Positions 7,384 to 15,770 of a stretch of 64,000 nucleotides of DNA are shown in pieces. The number at the start of each line of letters is the position of its first letter. Within the stretch, counting starts at the first letter, position 1. The stretch comes from Duganella sp. Root336D2 (GTDB lineage: Bacteria > Pseudomonadota > Gammaproteobacteria > Burkholderiales > Burkholderiaceae_D): contig NZ_LMDB01000036.1 in the NCBI RefSeq assembly GCF_001425005.1, positions 186,001 to 250,000 on the forward strand, given 5' to 3'. A program made the position numbers and the translations under genes. Below the pieces are notes generated by a model, which ran no database searches, had not been told where the DNA came from, and saw only the letters and a program-made list of their open reading frames with translations.

Positions 7384-9323
7384 AGCTCGAGCCATTCGCC
7401 TTCCAGCTGCTCCAGCTCCTTGCTGCACTCGACCTGGTCGGCCAGCAGGGTTTTCAGCTTCGGCTTGTTTTCAGCTTCGTAGACGGCCGGATCGGCCAGG
7501 GCCGAGTCGATCGCAGCTTTCTGTTCGCTGCGCTGGGCCATGGCGGCTTCCACCTTTTTCAGGCGATTTTCCAAAGGCTTGCGCTGGGCCGACAGGCGCT
7601 GGCGCTGCTCGGCTTCCAGGCGCTTTTGTTCCTTGCGGTCGGTGGCGGAAAGCGGCGTGTCCTCGACTGCGCCGGCTGCCGGGGCGGCAGCATTTGCTGC
7701 GGCCGGTGCCGCAGCTGCAGGCTTGGCCATCTTGGTTTGCAGCAGCCAGTCCTTGTATTCATCGAGGTCGCCGTCGAATTCGCGCAGGCGGCCGCTTTCG
7801 ACGATGATGAATTGCTCGGTGGTGGCGCGCAGCAGGTGGCGATCGTGGGATACGACCAGCAGCGTGCCTTCGAACTGCGCCAGCGCATCGGTCAGCGCCT
7901 CGCGGGTTTCCAGGTCCAGGTGGTTGGTCGGTTCGTCCAGCAGCAGCAGGTTAGGGCGCTGCCATACGATCAGGGCCAGCGCCAGGCGCGCTTTCTCGCC
8001 GCCGGAGAACGGGGCGATCTTGCTGGTCACCATATCGCCAGGGAAGTTGAAGCTGCCCAGGAAGTTGCGCAGCTCCTGCTCGCGCACGGTCGGCGCCATC
8101 TTCTGCAGGTGCCACAGCGGCGATTCGTCGTGGCGCAGCATCTCCACCTGGTGCTGGGCGAAGTAGCCGATCACCAGGCCTTTGCCGGTGGTGGCGGTGC
8201 CCGTCAGCGGGTCGATGTCGCCGGCGATGGTCTTGATCAGGGTCGACTTGCCGGCGCCGTTCACGCCCAGCAGGCCGATACGCTGGCCTTGCACCAGCGA
8301 GAAGGTCACGCCGCGCACAATGGTCTTGTCGCCTTGCTCGGTGTGGTAGCCGCAGTTCACGTCTTCCATCACCAGCAGCGGGTTCGGCGCGCTGACCGGA
8401 TCGCGGAATTCGAAACTGAATTCGGCAGCCGCGCGCAGCGGTGCCAGTTCTTCCATCCTGGCCAGCTGCTTCATGCGGCTTTGCGCCTGGCGCGCCTTGG
8501 TGGCCTTGGCCTTGAAGCGGTCGATGAAGGACTGCAGGTGGGCGCGGGCGCGCTGCTGTTTCTCGATAGCGGAAGCTTGCAGCACCAGTTGCGCCGCGCG
8601 CTGGCGCTCGAAGCCGGAATAGTTGCCCGAGTAGCGTTTCAGCTTGCGGTCGTCGATGTGGACGATCACGTTCACGATCTCATCGAGGAAATCGCGGTCG
8701 TGGGAAATGATGATCAGGGTGCCTGGGTAGCGCTTCAGCCAGTCTTCCAGCCAGATGATCGCGTCCAGGTCCAGGTGGTTGGTCGGTTCGTCCAGCAGCA
8801 GCAGGTCGGAAGGACACATCAGCGCCTGCGCCAGGTTCAGGCGCATACGCCAGCCGCCGGAGAAGCTGGCCACCGGCTGCTGCATCTGCTCCAGCGAGAA
8901 GCCCAGGCCGAGCAGCAGTTGCTCGGCGCGCGACTGCACGGTGTAGGCGTCGGCATCGGCCAGTTCGGCGTGGACGTGGGCAATGTCGATGCCGTGCTCC
9001 GGCAAATCCGGCAGCGCTTCCAGGCGCGCCAGTTCGGCCTGCAGTTGGCGCAGGTGGGCGTCGCCGTCGATGGCATAGTCGATGGCGGTACGCGGCAGGG
9101 CAGGGGTTTCCTGCGCCACGTAGGCCATGCGCCAGCTCTTCGGGAAATCGATGTCGCCCAGGTCCGGGTGCAGCTCGTTGCGCAGCATGGCGAACAGGCT
9201 GGATTTGCCGGCGCCATTGGCGCCGATCAGGCCGATCTTGTCGCCCGGGTTCAGGGTCAGGTCGGCGGATTCCAGCAGCGGCTTCAGGCCGCGCATTAGG
9301 CTGACGTTGATGAAGCGGATCAT
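7353..9323 (-). CDS. yheS: ABC-F family ATPase YheS
   Basis: This 656-residue soluble protein has two ABC cassettes and no membrane segment. Cassette 1 has Walker A GANGAGKSS (about 34-42), signature SFSGGWRMRL and Walker B LLLLDEPTNHLDL. Cassette 2 has GVNGAGKST, PFSGGEKARLALAL and LLLLDEPTNHLDL. The P-site tRNA interaction motif linker with many Arg/Lys/Gln (KAKATKARQAQSRMKQL) lies between them. The C-terminal ~90 residues are a charged coiled coil after an Ala/Pro linker. The N-terminus with the ETPALP signature matches E. coli YheS. ABC-F proteins act on ribosomes to relieve stalled translation. It lies downstream of prmB in the same direction. Confidence 0.94.
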   Translation of the reverse strand: MIRFINVSLMRGLKPLLESADLTLNPGDKIGLIGANGAGKSSLFAMLRNELHPDLGDIDFPKSWRMAYVAQETPALPRTAIDYAIDGDAHLRQLQAELARLEALPDLPEHGIDIAHVHAELADADAYTVQSRAEQLLLGLGFSLEQMQQPVASFSGGWRMRLNLAQALMCPSDLLLLDEPTNHLDLDAIIWLEDWLKRYPGTLIIISHDRDFLDEIVNVIVHIDDRKLKRYSGNYSGFERQRAAQLVLQASAIEKQQRARAHLQSFIDRFKAKATKARQAQSRMKQLARMEELAPLRAAAEFSFEFRDPVSAPNPLLVMEDVNCGYHTEQGDKTIVRGVTFSLVQGQRIGLLGVNGAGKSTLIKTIAGDIDPLTGTATTGKGLVIGYFAQHQVEMLRHDESPLWHLQKMAPTVREQELRNFLGSFNFPGDMVTSKIAPFSGGEKARLALALIVWQRPNLLLLDEPTNHLDLETREALTDALAQFEGTLLVVSHDRHLLRATTEQFIIVESGRLREFDGDLDEYKDWLLQTKMAKPAAAAPAAANAAAPAAGAVEDTPLSATDRKEQKRLEAEQRQRLSAQRKPLENRLKKVEAAMAQRSEQKAAIDSALADPAVYEAENKPKLKTLLADQVECSKELEQLEGEWLELQEQLEALAA

Positions 9324-9394
9324 TTTCTTTGGTCGTTTCTTTGAAACCAGCAGTGCGGTGTCGGACCCCGCAGGCCAGACACCGCACTACCGGT

Positions 9395-10285
9395 TTAGAG
9401 TTTCAGTTGGTCAGCGGTAAGCAGGAACACCATATCGTCGCCCTGGCTGGTGGTCAGCCAGGTCAGGCCCAGTTCCCCGAAAGCCGCCTCCGCAAACGCT
9501 TTCTCATTGCCGATTTCAACGATCAGCAGGCCGTCATCGGTCAAGCGCTCAGCCGCGCCGGCGACAATCTTGCGTACCAGGTCCATGCCATCGGCGCCGC
9601 CGTCCAGGGCGATCTGCGGTTCATGCAGGTATTCCTTCGGCAGCTTGGACATCGACGAGGAATTCACATACGGTGGATTGGTGATGATCAGGTCGTACTT
9701 CTTGCCCGCCGGGACGTTGGCATACAAGTCCGACTGGATCAGGTTCACGCGGTCCGCGAGTTCGTACTTGTCGACGTTCCTGCGCGCCACTTCCAGCGCA
9801 TCGCCGGAAATGTCGACCGCATCGACTGCGGCGTCGGGGAAGGCATCCGCCATCATGATCGCCAGGCAGCCGGAACCGGTGCACAGTTCCAGGATATTCG
9901 ACACGTTCTCCGCATCATTGACCCACGGCGCGAAGTAGTTCGGGATCAGTTCCGCGATATACGAACGCGGCACGATGGTGCGCTCGTCGACGTAGAAGTT
10001 GTAGGTGCCCAGCCAGGCCTCATTGGTGATGTAGGCAGCCGGCACGCGGTCGTTGGCGCGGCGCTCGATCACAGCCAGTACTTCGGCGACTTCTTCCGGC
10101 TGCAGGCGCGCGTCCATGAACGGCTCCAGGCGGTCCAGCGGCAGCGCCAGGGTGTGCAGGGTCAGGTAGGCCGCTTCATCGTAAGCCTCGGCGCTGCCGT
10201 GGCCGAAGAACAGCCTGGCCTTGTTGAAACGGGTGACTGCGTGGCGAATCAGGTCGCGCGGGGTGGTGTACAGGGTGGTATCCAT
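9395..10285 (-). CDS. prmB: Ribosomal protein L3 N5-glutamine methyltransferase
   Basis: The 296-residue enzyme is of usual PrmB length. An N-terminal helical domain is followed by an S-adenosylmethionine Rossmann domain with the motif LELCTGSGCLAI and the catalytic NPPY motif (IITNPPYVNSSS) that binds the glutamine side chain. The region YLHEPQIALDGGADGMDLV is typical of PrmB rather than PrmC. By family knowledge it methylates a glutamine of ribosomal protein L3. It lies 10 bp after dapE on the same strand, so it is probably the third gene of a yffB-dapE-prmB operon. Confidence 0.93.
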   Translation of the reverse strand: MDTTLYTTPRDLIRHAVTRFNKARLFFGHGSAEAYDEAAYLTLHTLALPLDRLEPFMDARLQPEEVAEVLAVIERRANDRVPAAYITNEAWLGTYNFYVDERTIVPRSYIAELIPNYFAPWVNDAENVSNILELCTGSGCLAIMMADAFPDAAVDAVDISGDALEVARRNVDKYELADRVNLIQSDLYANVPAGKKYDLIITNPPYVNSSSMSKLPKEYLHEPQIALDGGADGMDLVRKIVAGAAERLTDDGLLIVEIGNEKAFAEAAFGELGLTWLTTSQGDDMVFLLTADQLKL

Positions 10286-10295
10286 AGTTTTCTTC

Positions 10296-11429
10296 TTAGC
10301 GCAGGAGGTTTTCCAGGGTGCGGCGGTAGATGTTCTTCAGCGGATCGATAAAGCGCACTTCGATGTGCTCGTCGATCTTGTGGATGCTGGCGTTCGGGGG
10401 GCCAAATTCTATCACCTGGGGGCAGATCTGGGCGATGAAGCGCCCGTCGGAGGTGCCGCCGGTGGTCGATAGCTCGGTGTCGACGCCCGTTTCATCCTTG
10501 ATGGCGTGGCACAGCGCCTCGGACAGCGTGCCGCGCGGGGTCAGGAACGGCAGGCCGGACAAGGTCCAGTCAAGCTGGTATTCCAGGCCGTGCCTGTCGA
10601 GGATGGCATGCACGCGTTCGCGCAGGCTCTCGTGCGTGGAAGCCGTCGAAAAGCGGAAATTGAAGTCGATGTGCATGTCGCCCGGAATCACGTTGTTCGC
10701 GCCCGTGCCGGCCTTGATGTTCGACATCTGCCAGGACGTCGGCAGGTAATACTCATTACCGTGATCCCAGACTTCCGCCACCAGCTCGGCCAGCGCCGGC
10801 GCGGCCAGGTGGATCGGGTTCTTCGCCAGTTGCGGGTAGGCGATGTGGCCCTGCACGCCCTTGATGGTCAGGCTGCCCGACAGCGAACCGCGGCGGCCGT
10901 TCTTGATCATGTCGCCCAGGGTCTTGTCGGAAGTCGGCTCGCCGACGATGCAGTAATCGATCGCCTCGTTGCGCGCCTTCAGCTTTTCCACCACCTTGAT
11001 GGTGCCGTCGGTGGCCGGCCCTTCTTCGTCGGAAGTGATCAGGAAGGCGATCGAGCCTTTATGCCCAGGGTTCGCAGCCAGGAATTCCTCGCAGGCGACG
11101 ACCATGGCGGCAATCGAAGTTTTCATGTCGGCAGCGCCGCGGCCATACAGCTTGCCGTCGCGGTGGGTCGGGTAGAACGGTTCGGACGACCACTTTTCGA
11201 CCGGGCCGGTCGGCACCACGTCGGTATGGCCGGCAAACACCAGCACCGGACTTTCAGTGCCCTTGCGCGCCCACAGATTGGTCACTTCGCCGGAAATGAT
11301 GGTCTCGCACTGGAAGCCCAGCGGCTCCAGCCAGGACTTCAAATGGTCCTGGCAGCCCTTGTCGTCCGGCGTGACGGACTCGCGCCCGAGCAGCTTTTCG
11401 GTCAGGTCGAGGGTACGGGACGCGCTCAT
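10296..11429 (-). CDS. dapE: Succinyl-diaminopimelate desuccinylase
   Basis: This 377-residue M20-family metallohydrolase hydrolyses N-succinyl-LL-diaminopimelate in the lysine and peptidoglycan precursor pathway. The first zinc ligand region is AGHTDVVPTGP with the following Gly-Arg-Gly-Ala-Ala-Asp-Met-Lys (RGAADMK). The catalytic and bridging glutamates are in TSDEEGPA. The second-domain dimerisation region and the last zinc histidine near FGPPNASIHKIDEHI are present. Its start overlaps the stop of the upstream YffB-type gene by 4 bp (ATGA), so translation is coupled. dapD and dapC, other steps of the same pathway, lie about 6 kb away on the same strand. Confidence 0.95.
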   Translation of the reverse strand: MSASRTLDLTEKLLGRESVTPDDKGCQDHLKSWLEPLGFQCETIISGEVTNLWARKGTESPVLVFAGHTDVVPTGPVEKWSSEPFYPTHRDGKLYGRGAADMKTSIAAMVVACEEFLAANPGHKGSIAFLITSDEEGPATDGTIKVVEKLKARNEAIDYCIVGEPTSDKTLGDMIKNGRRGSLSGSLTIKGVQGHIAYPQLAKNPIHLAAPALAELVAEVWDHGNEYYLPTSWQMSNIKAGTGANNVIPGDMHIDFNFRFSTASTHESLRERVHAILDRHGLEYQLDWTLSGLPFLTPRGTLSEALCHAIKDETGVDTELSTTGGTSDGRFIAQICPQVIEFGPPNASIHKIDEHIEVRFIDPLKNIYRRTLENLLR

Positions 11430-11779
11430 GCCGCGAAAATTTCCTGGTACATGGCGTCGTTGAAACCGACATGCGCTTTCGGGCCGGCGCCAACCAGGAC
11501 CGGGCGCTTGATCACGGACGGATTCTCCAGCATCAGGGCGACGGCAGCATCGGCGCCGGTAACGGCAGCCTTGCGCTCGTCGGGCAGGGCGCGCCAGGTG
11601 GTGCCCTTCTTATTGACCAGCACTTCCCAGTCCAGGGTTTTCAGCCAGGTGCGCACGGTGGCTTCCTCCAGGCCCTGTTTCTTGAAGTCGTGGAAGGTGA
11701 AGTCGTGCTGCTGGCCAGCCAGCCATACGCGGGCTTTCTTGACCGTGTCGCAGTTGGGGATGCCGTAGAGAATTATCAT
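11426..11779 (-). CDS. yffB: ArsC/Spx-family reductase, YffB type
   Basis: The 117-residue thioredoxin-fold protein has one N-terminal active cysteine (C10 in YGIPNCDTVKKA). The conserved HDFKKQGL and the cis-proline region NPSVIKRPVLV are those of the ArsC/YffB/Spx superfamily. It lacks the extra features of true arsenate reductases. In E. coli, yffB is directly upstream of dapE, and the same order with an ATGA overlap is seen here. The substrate of YffB is not settled; glutathione-dependent thiol reduction is suggested by the family. Confidence 0.85.
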   Translation of the reverse strand: MIILYGIPNCDTVKKARVWLAGQQHDFTFHDFKKQGLEEATVRTWLKTLDWEVLVNKKGTTWRALPDERKAAVTGADAAVALMLENPSVIKRPVLVGAGPKAHVGFNDAMYQEIFAA

Positions 11780-11897
11780 CGAGAAGTTGTGCTGGGGCCG
11801 CGCTGCAGCCGAAGGACGACATTATATCGTGGCACAGGGGGGGACAAGCCGTGTACGTTTTGCTAATGTTACTGAAGATCATCAAAGGACCAGCTGC

Positions 11898-12776
11898 ATG
11901 ACTGCCCCGACCAGGACCGAAGCGAAAATTGACACTTCCAATTCGCATTACCTGGAACAGCGGGCGCTGGAACTGGCGCTGTCGCGCGCCGCATCCGAGG
12001 GCGAACGCGCCGCCATCGAACGCCTGGCGGCGCTGCGCGCCGAACTGGAGGTGAAGCGTGAAGCGCACAGCCAGCTGATGAACGCCCGCCGCCATGCCCG
12101 GGGCGAGTTTTATAGCGACGCCAAGGTCAAGGCCATCAATGAAATGGGCCCGCGCCGCGAGGACCTGGACAAGACAGTCAACCATTACTACGCAAAGCAG
12201 GACGGCGCCAAGGGCGTGCTGAAGGTGCATGGCCTGTCGCATTTTGGCGCGGTGACGGTATCGCGGCGCAGCAGCCTTTCCGCAGCCCCGCCGGACATTA
12301 TTGACGATGTGCGGCAGATGCTGGAGCTGGAGGACGCCTTCGCCGATGCCTGGGCCGCGGCAATTGACGATCCGGCCTACAACGCCGGCCTGGCGCAACG
12401 CCGGCTCGATGCGGCCAAAATGTTCCGCACTGCGAGCATGCCAATGTGGCTGGTCTCCCAGCCAGAGTGCCCAATGCAGCGCGATATGGATGCCGCGACA
12501 CTTGGCCGTGCCTGGAGCAAGCTCGAATCGATCAGCGCGGAGCAGGGGCTGGCGCCGCTGTCCAACTACGTCGGCATTGATGGCCAGGCGGAAGAGGACG
12601 GCGCGCCGGCTGCGGAAGTGCTGGCAGCGGTGGATGGACTGCTGGCGGCTATTGGCGCTTCGACGAAAAAGCTGCCGGCTAAAAAGGCCACGCTGGCAGC
12701 GCTGGAAGAAGTGCGCGCCATCCTGCAATGGGCGGAGCAGCACCAGGCGCGCGTCTACTTCGAAGTTGAATTCTGA
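11898..12776 (+). CDS. Hypothetical cytoplasmic protein
   Basis: I do not recognise this 292-residue protein. The ATG at 11898 has AAGGA 8 bp upstream. The N-terminal ~90 residues are strongly helical and charged, with a likely coiled coil over about 20-75. There is no signal peptide or membrane segment. The middle contains a Trp/Pro region (MPMWLVSQPECPMQRDMD), and the end is helical. It is the only plus-strand gene in a long minus-strand block, sitting between yffB (divergent) and a thioesterase (convergent, 9 bp apart). Codon use looks like the neighbours, so there is no sign of recent transfer. Confidence 0.7.
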   Translation: MTAPTRTEAKIDTSNSHYLEQRALELALSRAASEGERAAIERLAALRAELEVKREAHSQLMNARRHARGEFYSDAKVKAINEMGPRREDLDKTVNHYYAKQDGAKGVLKVHGLSHFGAVTVSRRSSLSAAPPDIIDDVRQMLELEDAFADAWAAAIDDPAYNAGLAQRRLDAAKMFRTASMPMWLVSQPECPMQRDMDAATLGRAWSKLESISAEQGLAPLSNYVGIDGQAEEDGAPAAEVLAAVDGLLAAIGASTKKLPAKKATLAALEEVRAILQWAEQHQARVYFEVEF

Positions 12777-12785
12777 GCGGCGGCT

Positions 12786-13235
12786 TCAGGTCGCGCTGAA
12801 GGCCGGAACGTATATTTCGCTGAACTCGGGCGGGCGACGCTTGGGGCGGCCGCTGGATAGCTCGATGCATACCAGCTCCCAGCGAGCGCGCAGCACGGTA
12901 GTGTTGTCGCGCCGGCGCACCAGCTGGAAGCAGCGCTGCATCGAAAGGGAACTGTCGCCAGGCAGCAGCCAGGTACCGAGCAGCAGCTCTTCCCCCTCGT
13001 TCGTGGCGAAGATGTAATCGAACTCGCTGCGGCGGATCGCCATGCCGCGATCCAGGCGTTTGTAATCGGCCAGCGTCAGGCCAAGTGCGTTGGAATGCGC
13101 CCAGCCAGCTTCCTCGCACCAACGCACGTAGACCGCATTATTGGTGTGGCCGAGACCATCGATATCGCCCGCTCGCGGCGTGACGGGCACGATGAAGGGC
13201 GCCGGCCGATCCCAGCAAACTGCCGATTGCGCCAT
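12786..13235 (-). CDS. Acyl-CoA thioesterase, 4HBT/YbgC-like hotdog fold
   Basis: The 149-residue protein has the hotdog thioesterase signature DIDGLGHTNNAVYVRW (about 24-39): the catalytic Asp, then H-x-N-N and Tyr, as in 4-hydroxybenzoyl-CoA thioesterase, YbgC and FadM. Later strands (MAIRRSEFDYIF, MQRCFQLVRR, RARWELVCIEL) complete the fold. It would hydrolyse acyl-CoA thioesters in the cytoplasm, and the chain type cannot be read from the sequence. Its ATG overlaps the stop of the upstream YjgR-type gene by one base (TGATG), so the two are translationally coupled. Confidence 0.87.
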   Translation of the reverse strand: MAQSAVCWDRPAPFIVPVTPRAGDIDGLGHTNNAVYVRWCEEAGWAHSNALGLTLADYKRLDRGMAIRRSEFDYIFATNEGEELLLGTWLLPGDSSLSMQRCFQLVRRRDNTTVLRARWELVCIELSSGRPKRRPPEFSEIYVPAFSAT

Positions 13236-14773
13236 CAGCGCTTCTTGAGGATGGAGCCGAGCACGCCGCGGATGATTTCGCGGCCGACTTGCGAGCCGAT
13301 GCTGCGGGCGGCGGATTTGACCATGGCCTGCACGGCGGTGTCGCGCTTGCTGCTGCCGCCGAACAGGCCGCCCAGCACGTCGCCCAAGATGGAGCCTCCA
13401 CCGCTGTCTGCCGGCGCTTCGGCCGGCGCCTGTGCGGTGCCGCGGCCCATCGGGGCACGGCCGCCCGGGGCTGGCGCAGGGCTGGCGCCGGCGCCGCTCA
13501 CGCGGCCGGTCAGCTTCTCGTAAGCGGATTCGCGATCGACGGCTTTTTCGTACACACCCGCCACGACCGAGTTGTCGCGCGCGGCCTGGCGCTCAGCAGG
13601 GGTGATGGGGCCGAGCTGCGATGCCGGCGGCAGCACGAAAGCGCGCTGCACGATTTGCGGCGTGCCTTTCTCGTCGAGGAAGGAAACCAGTGCCTCGCCG
13701 ACGCCAAGTTCGGTTATCACTTGCGCCACGTCGATGGCCGGATTCGGACGGAAGGTCTCCGCGGCCGATTTAACCGCCTTCTGGTCGCGCGGCGTATAGG
13801 CGCGCAGCGCGTGCTGCACACGGTTGCCCAGCTGCCCCAGCACGGTTTCCGGGATGTCGAGAGGGTTCTGCGTGATGAAGAATACGCCCACGCCCTTCGA
13901 GCGGATCAGGCGCACCACCTGCTCGATCTTTTGCAGCAAGGCTTTCGGCGCTTCCGCAAACAGCAGGTGCGCCTCGTCGAAGAAGAACACCAGCTTGGGC
14001 TTATCGATATCGCCCACCTCGGGCAGGTTTTCGAACAGTTCGGACAGCATCCACAGCAGGAATACCGCGTAGATGCGCGGAGCGTTCATCAGCTTGTCGG
14101 CAGAGAGGATGTTCACCACCCCTTTGCCTGCCGCATCGGTTTGAATCAGGTCGTCGATGTTCAGCATCGGCTCGCCGAAGAACTGCTCGCCGCCTTGTTC
14201 CTCGATGGCCAGCAGGCCGCGCTGGATGGCGCCGATGCTGGCCGCGCTGACGTTGCCGTAGCTGGTCTTGTAGTCGGCGGCATTGTCGCCCACGTGCTGC
14301 AGCATGGCGCGCAGGTCCTTGGTGTCGAGCAGCAGCATGCCGTTGTCGTCGGCAATCTTGAACACCAGTTGCAGCACGCCCTCCTGGGTATCGTTCAGGT
14401 TCAGCATGCGTGCCAGCAGGGTGGGGCCGAGGTCCGAAACGGTGGCGCGCACCGGGTGGCCCTGTTCGCCGAACACGTCCCAGAAGGTGACCGGGCAGGC
14501 GGCCCATTGCGGGGTTTCCAGTTTCAGCGCTTCCAGGCGCTTGGCCATTTTCTCGCTCGCCGCGCCGGGCTTGGCCATGCCGGACAGGTCGCCCTTGATG
14601 TCGGCCATGAATACGGGCACACCGATATCGGACAGGGACTGCGCGATGCGCTGCAGCGTGACCGTTTTGCCGGTACCGGTGGCGCCGGTAATGCAACCGT
14701 GGCGGTTCACCAGGCTGGACAGCAAATCGAGGGAAAGGGTGTCGGTTTTGGCGATCGGCAGGGCGGTGCTCAT
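13235..14773 (-). CDS. yjgR: HerA-like ATPase of the YjgR / DUF853 family
   Basis: This 512-residue P-loop ATPase has Walker A GATGTGKT (residues 30-37), the HerA-like strand VFMADIKGDLSG, Walker B with catalytic Glu (LVFFFDEAHLLF) and the sensor region GVGVFFITQNPLDIP. It shows the YjgR landmarks LGNRVQHALRAYTPRDQKAV and VVAGVYEKAVDRESAYE. The C-terminal ~90 residues are a Pro/Ala/Gly-rich linker and a short glycine-zipper-like segment (SILGDVLGGLFGG) ending in basic residues. HerA relatives translocate DNA, but the cellular role of YjgR is not established. Confidence 0.9.
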   Translation of the reverse strand: MSTALPIAKTDTLSLDLLSSLVNRHGCITGATGTGKTVTLQRIAQSLSDIGVPVFMADIKGDLSGMAKPGAASEKMAKRLEALKLETPQWAACPVTFWDVFGEQGHPVRATVSDLGPTLLARMLNLNDTQEGVLQLVFKIADDNGMLLLDTKDLRAMLQHVGDNAADYKTSYGNVSAASIGAIQRGLLAIEEQGGEQFFGEPMLNIDDLIQTDAAGKGVVNILSADKLMNAPRIYAVFLLWMLSELFENLPEVGDIDKPKLVFFFDEAHLLFAEAPKALLQKIEQVVRLIRSKGVGVFFITQNPLDIPETVLGQLGNRVQHALRAYTPRDQKAVKSAAETFRPNPAIDVAQVITELGVGEALVSFLDEKGTPQIVQRAFVLPPASQLGPITPAERQAARDNSVVAGVYEKAVDRESAYEKLTGRVSGAGASPAPAPGGRAPMGRGTAQAPAEAPADSGGGSILGDVLGGLFGGSSKRDTAVQAMVKSAARSIGSQVGREIIRGVLGSILKKR

Positions 14774-14815
14774 AGGGACAGAATTTCTTGTTGATATGAA
14801 ATTCCGATCATACCA

Positions 14816-15586
14816 TCAGGCTTGCCGATATCGACTTCGTGTTGCGGACAGCGTGGCCAGGCCAATCAATAGCAGCGCAATCGTTGCGGGCTCAGGAATC
14901 GACACCGTAGTCGCCAGGTATTCAGCTCCCGAGCCGGACTGGATGGTGGTGCCTTCAGGGACCAGGAATTCCAGCGTCGCTGTATTCCCGAAATGGGCAA
15001 AGCCGCCGAAAGTACCGCTGACCTGCAGCAGTGCTGCGAGTGAAATCGGAACGCCATAATCCAGTGCGAACGTTGCGCTCAGGCCGGGGCTGCTGGCGCT
15101 TGCCAGGGGTTCGGGAAGGTTGCCGAACCAGTCGGCGACGAGGGCAATATTATGCCCGTCGACAGTCAGGGAAACCGTCATGCTGGCGGAAGTTCCCTGC
15201 GTTTCCTCCCCAGCGCCGCCAAGCGTGCCTTCGAAATGCAGGACAACAGTAACTTCCTGTGGGCCGCTAAGTCCTCCCAAGGTGACTGTGTCGCTGAACT
15301 GGGCCAGGGACGAGCCAGTACTCATGCTGACGAAGCCGCCGCCCGGTGCAGCGGCATATGAGCTGTCAACACTGGCTTTCAGCACGCCGTAGCCGGCTTG
15401 CGCAAGGATCGATCCGTACTGGTCGCTGAAAGTAAGCGCCGTTGTGTCCTGGGCTGTCGAATTGACCACGGCAGGGCACGGTGCGCCGCAGGAAAAGTAG
15501 GAAATACTCGACAGCAGCGAGGCCCTGGCCCATGGTCCGCTCAACAGCAAGAAAGTCAGCAGGGACAGGCGTAGTAAGGAATTCAT
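14816..15586 (-). CDS. PEP-CTERM sorted exported protein
   Basis: The ATG at 15586, with GGAGGGG directly upstream, gives 256 residues; a longer open frame upstream lacks a ribosome site. A Sec signal peptide (LLRLSLLTFLLLSGPWARA) is followed by a Ser/Thr/Gly-rich beta-type domain with one possible disulphide (CGAPC). The C-terminus has the exosortase sorting signal: Pro-Glu-Pro (PEPATIA), a hydrophobic helix LLLIGLATLSA and a basic tail RSRYRQA. An exosortase would cleave it and deliver it to the surface or extracellular matrix, though none is in the window. It stands alone between yjgR and pilU, with about 185 bp upstream for a promoter. Confidence 0.92.
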   Translation of the reverse strand: MNSLLRLSLLTFLLLSGPWARASLLSSISYFSCGAPCPAVVNSTAQDTTALTFSDQYGSILAQAGYGVLKASVDSSYAAAPGGGFVSMSTGSSLAQFSDTVTLGGLSGPQEVTVVLHFEGTLGGAGEETQGTSASMTVSLTVDGHNIALVADWFGNLPEPLASASSPGLSATFALDYGVPISLAALLQVSGTFGGFAHFGNTATLEFLVPEGTTIQSGSGAEYLATTVSIPEPATIALLLIGLATLSATRSRYRQA

Positions 15587-15770
15587 GATCCCCTCCGGAG
15601 CGGGCTCGACAAAGTCGATTGCTGTTTGGAGGTGACGCAAGAAATGCACCCGAATAACTAAATTCCATGAATTCAGTTACTTATGGTTGCAGCTTTGTTG
15701 GGACCAGGTTTGAGTGTAAAGATTGGCGACACGGCGGGCAAACAATGCCCGCCGCGCGCGTTGCCTGAAC

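Noticed and set aside
7626..9299. A 557-codon plus-strand frame under yheS
   Set aside because: yheS has both ABC cassettes on the opposite strand; the shadow has none.
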